From the NCBI GenBank assembly GCA_022013205.1, contig JAKLQT010000054.1, positions 1-14,094 on the forward strand: a stretch of DNA of 14,094 nt, written 5' to 3'. Positions within the stretch are counted from its first letter, which is position 1. Every line of letters begins with the position of its first letter. The notes beneath the pieces are model-generated. The model did no database searches and was not told where the DNA came from. It saw nothing but the letters and a program-made list of their open reading frames with translations. The DNA comes from Candidatus Omnitrophota bacterium (GTDB lineage Bacteria; Omnitrophota; Gorgyraeia; B26-G9). The position numbers were made by a program, and so were the translations under genes. Positions 13,931 to 14,094 of this stretch are shown here, one piece after another.

Positions 13931-14094
13931 TCTCAAGTCTTGCAAAACAAGAATAACGAAGCTAGCCCAAGTTCCGCACTTTGGATATGAAATAAAAATT
14001 TTCAGGTTATGAGAGCATTTGGATTTAACCTAAATTATCTTGGTAGGATAGTGACCGTTCTTTAAAATAATCCAGTAGAAAGAAATGTAGTGGA
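13931..14094. other. Right-edge intergenic sequence
   Basis: No gene, RNA or terminator is supported. A small CTTG-CAAAA-CAAG hairpin (13939-13951) lies just upstream of the promoter. The last 25 bases form a weak imperfect palindrome (TCCAGTAG with GTAGTGGA), which could be the end of an element continuing outside the window. Confidence 0.4.

Overview
The window is AT-rich bacterial DNA carrying one small gene on the + strand at the left end, then four long genes on the - strand. There are no rRNA or tRNA genes, no transposase and no CRISPR array. Three of the four long genes encode unusual proteins: cytosol-type catalytic folds (nucleotidyltransferase, methyltransferase, NAD(P)HX dehydratase, kinase folds, uridine-kinase-like P-loop) joined to an N-terminal hydrophobic export or anchor segment. 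Large fused proteins of this kind, with a CLSP-type motif after the signal segment, match my recollection of uncultivated Omnitrophota (OP3) genomes. That placement is inference and I could not check it.

Layout. 1-290: AT-rich, no convincing gene. 291-1033: an exported rhodanese-like protein (341-934, +) with a strong Shine-Dalgarno, inverted repeats on both sides and a near-perfect terminator. 1035-1188: repeat-rich convergent intergenic stretch ending in a heptanucleotide tandem repeat. 1189-5988 (-): a 1599-residue protein with five enzyme-like domains, three of which point to NAD metabolism (two NadD-like, one NnrD-like), plus a methyltransferase and an aminoglycoside-phosphotransferase-like domain. 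5989-6511: its promoter and foldback elements. 6512-8824 (-): secreted S8 (subtilisin-type) protease with propeptide, two CARDB-like domains and an Ig-like tail. 8825-9276: the protease promoter and the terminator of the next gene. 9277-12198 (-): 973-residue uridine-kinase-like P-loop protein with a large insert. 12199-12393: inverted repeats. 12394-13851 (-): kinase-like gene interrupted by one in-frame TAG at 12661-12663. 13852-14094: its promoter and a featureless edge.

How the parts connect. The three odd proteins share an IQA[F/L] signature in the N-terminal hydrophobic segment, followed by an [C/M]LSP...Q box. They also share a C-terminal tail (ILVGQAI, ILVERAI, IIERSI). In the third gene the tail appears only if the in-frame TAG is read through, which suggests the stop interrupts a once longer protein. 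The 1599-residue protein and the S8 protease have nearly identical 76-bp promoter regions (68/76 matches). The kinase-like gene has the same core promoter sequence, TATGGTATACT. The best candidate for something undescribed is therefore a family of multidomain nucleotide/NAD enzymes marked at both ends by shared terminal signatures, at least one of them probably co-expressed with a secreted protease.
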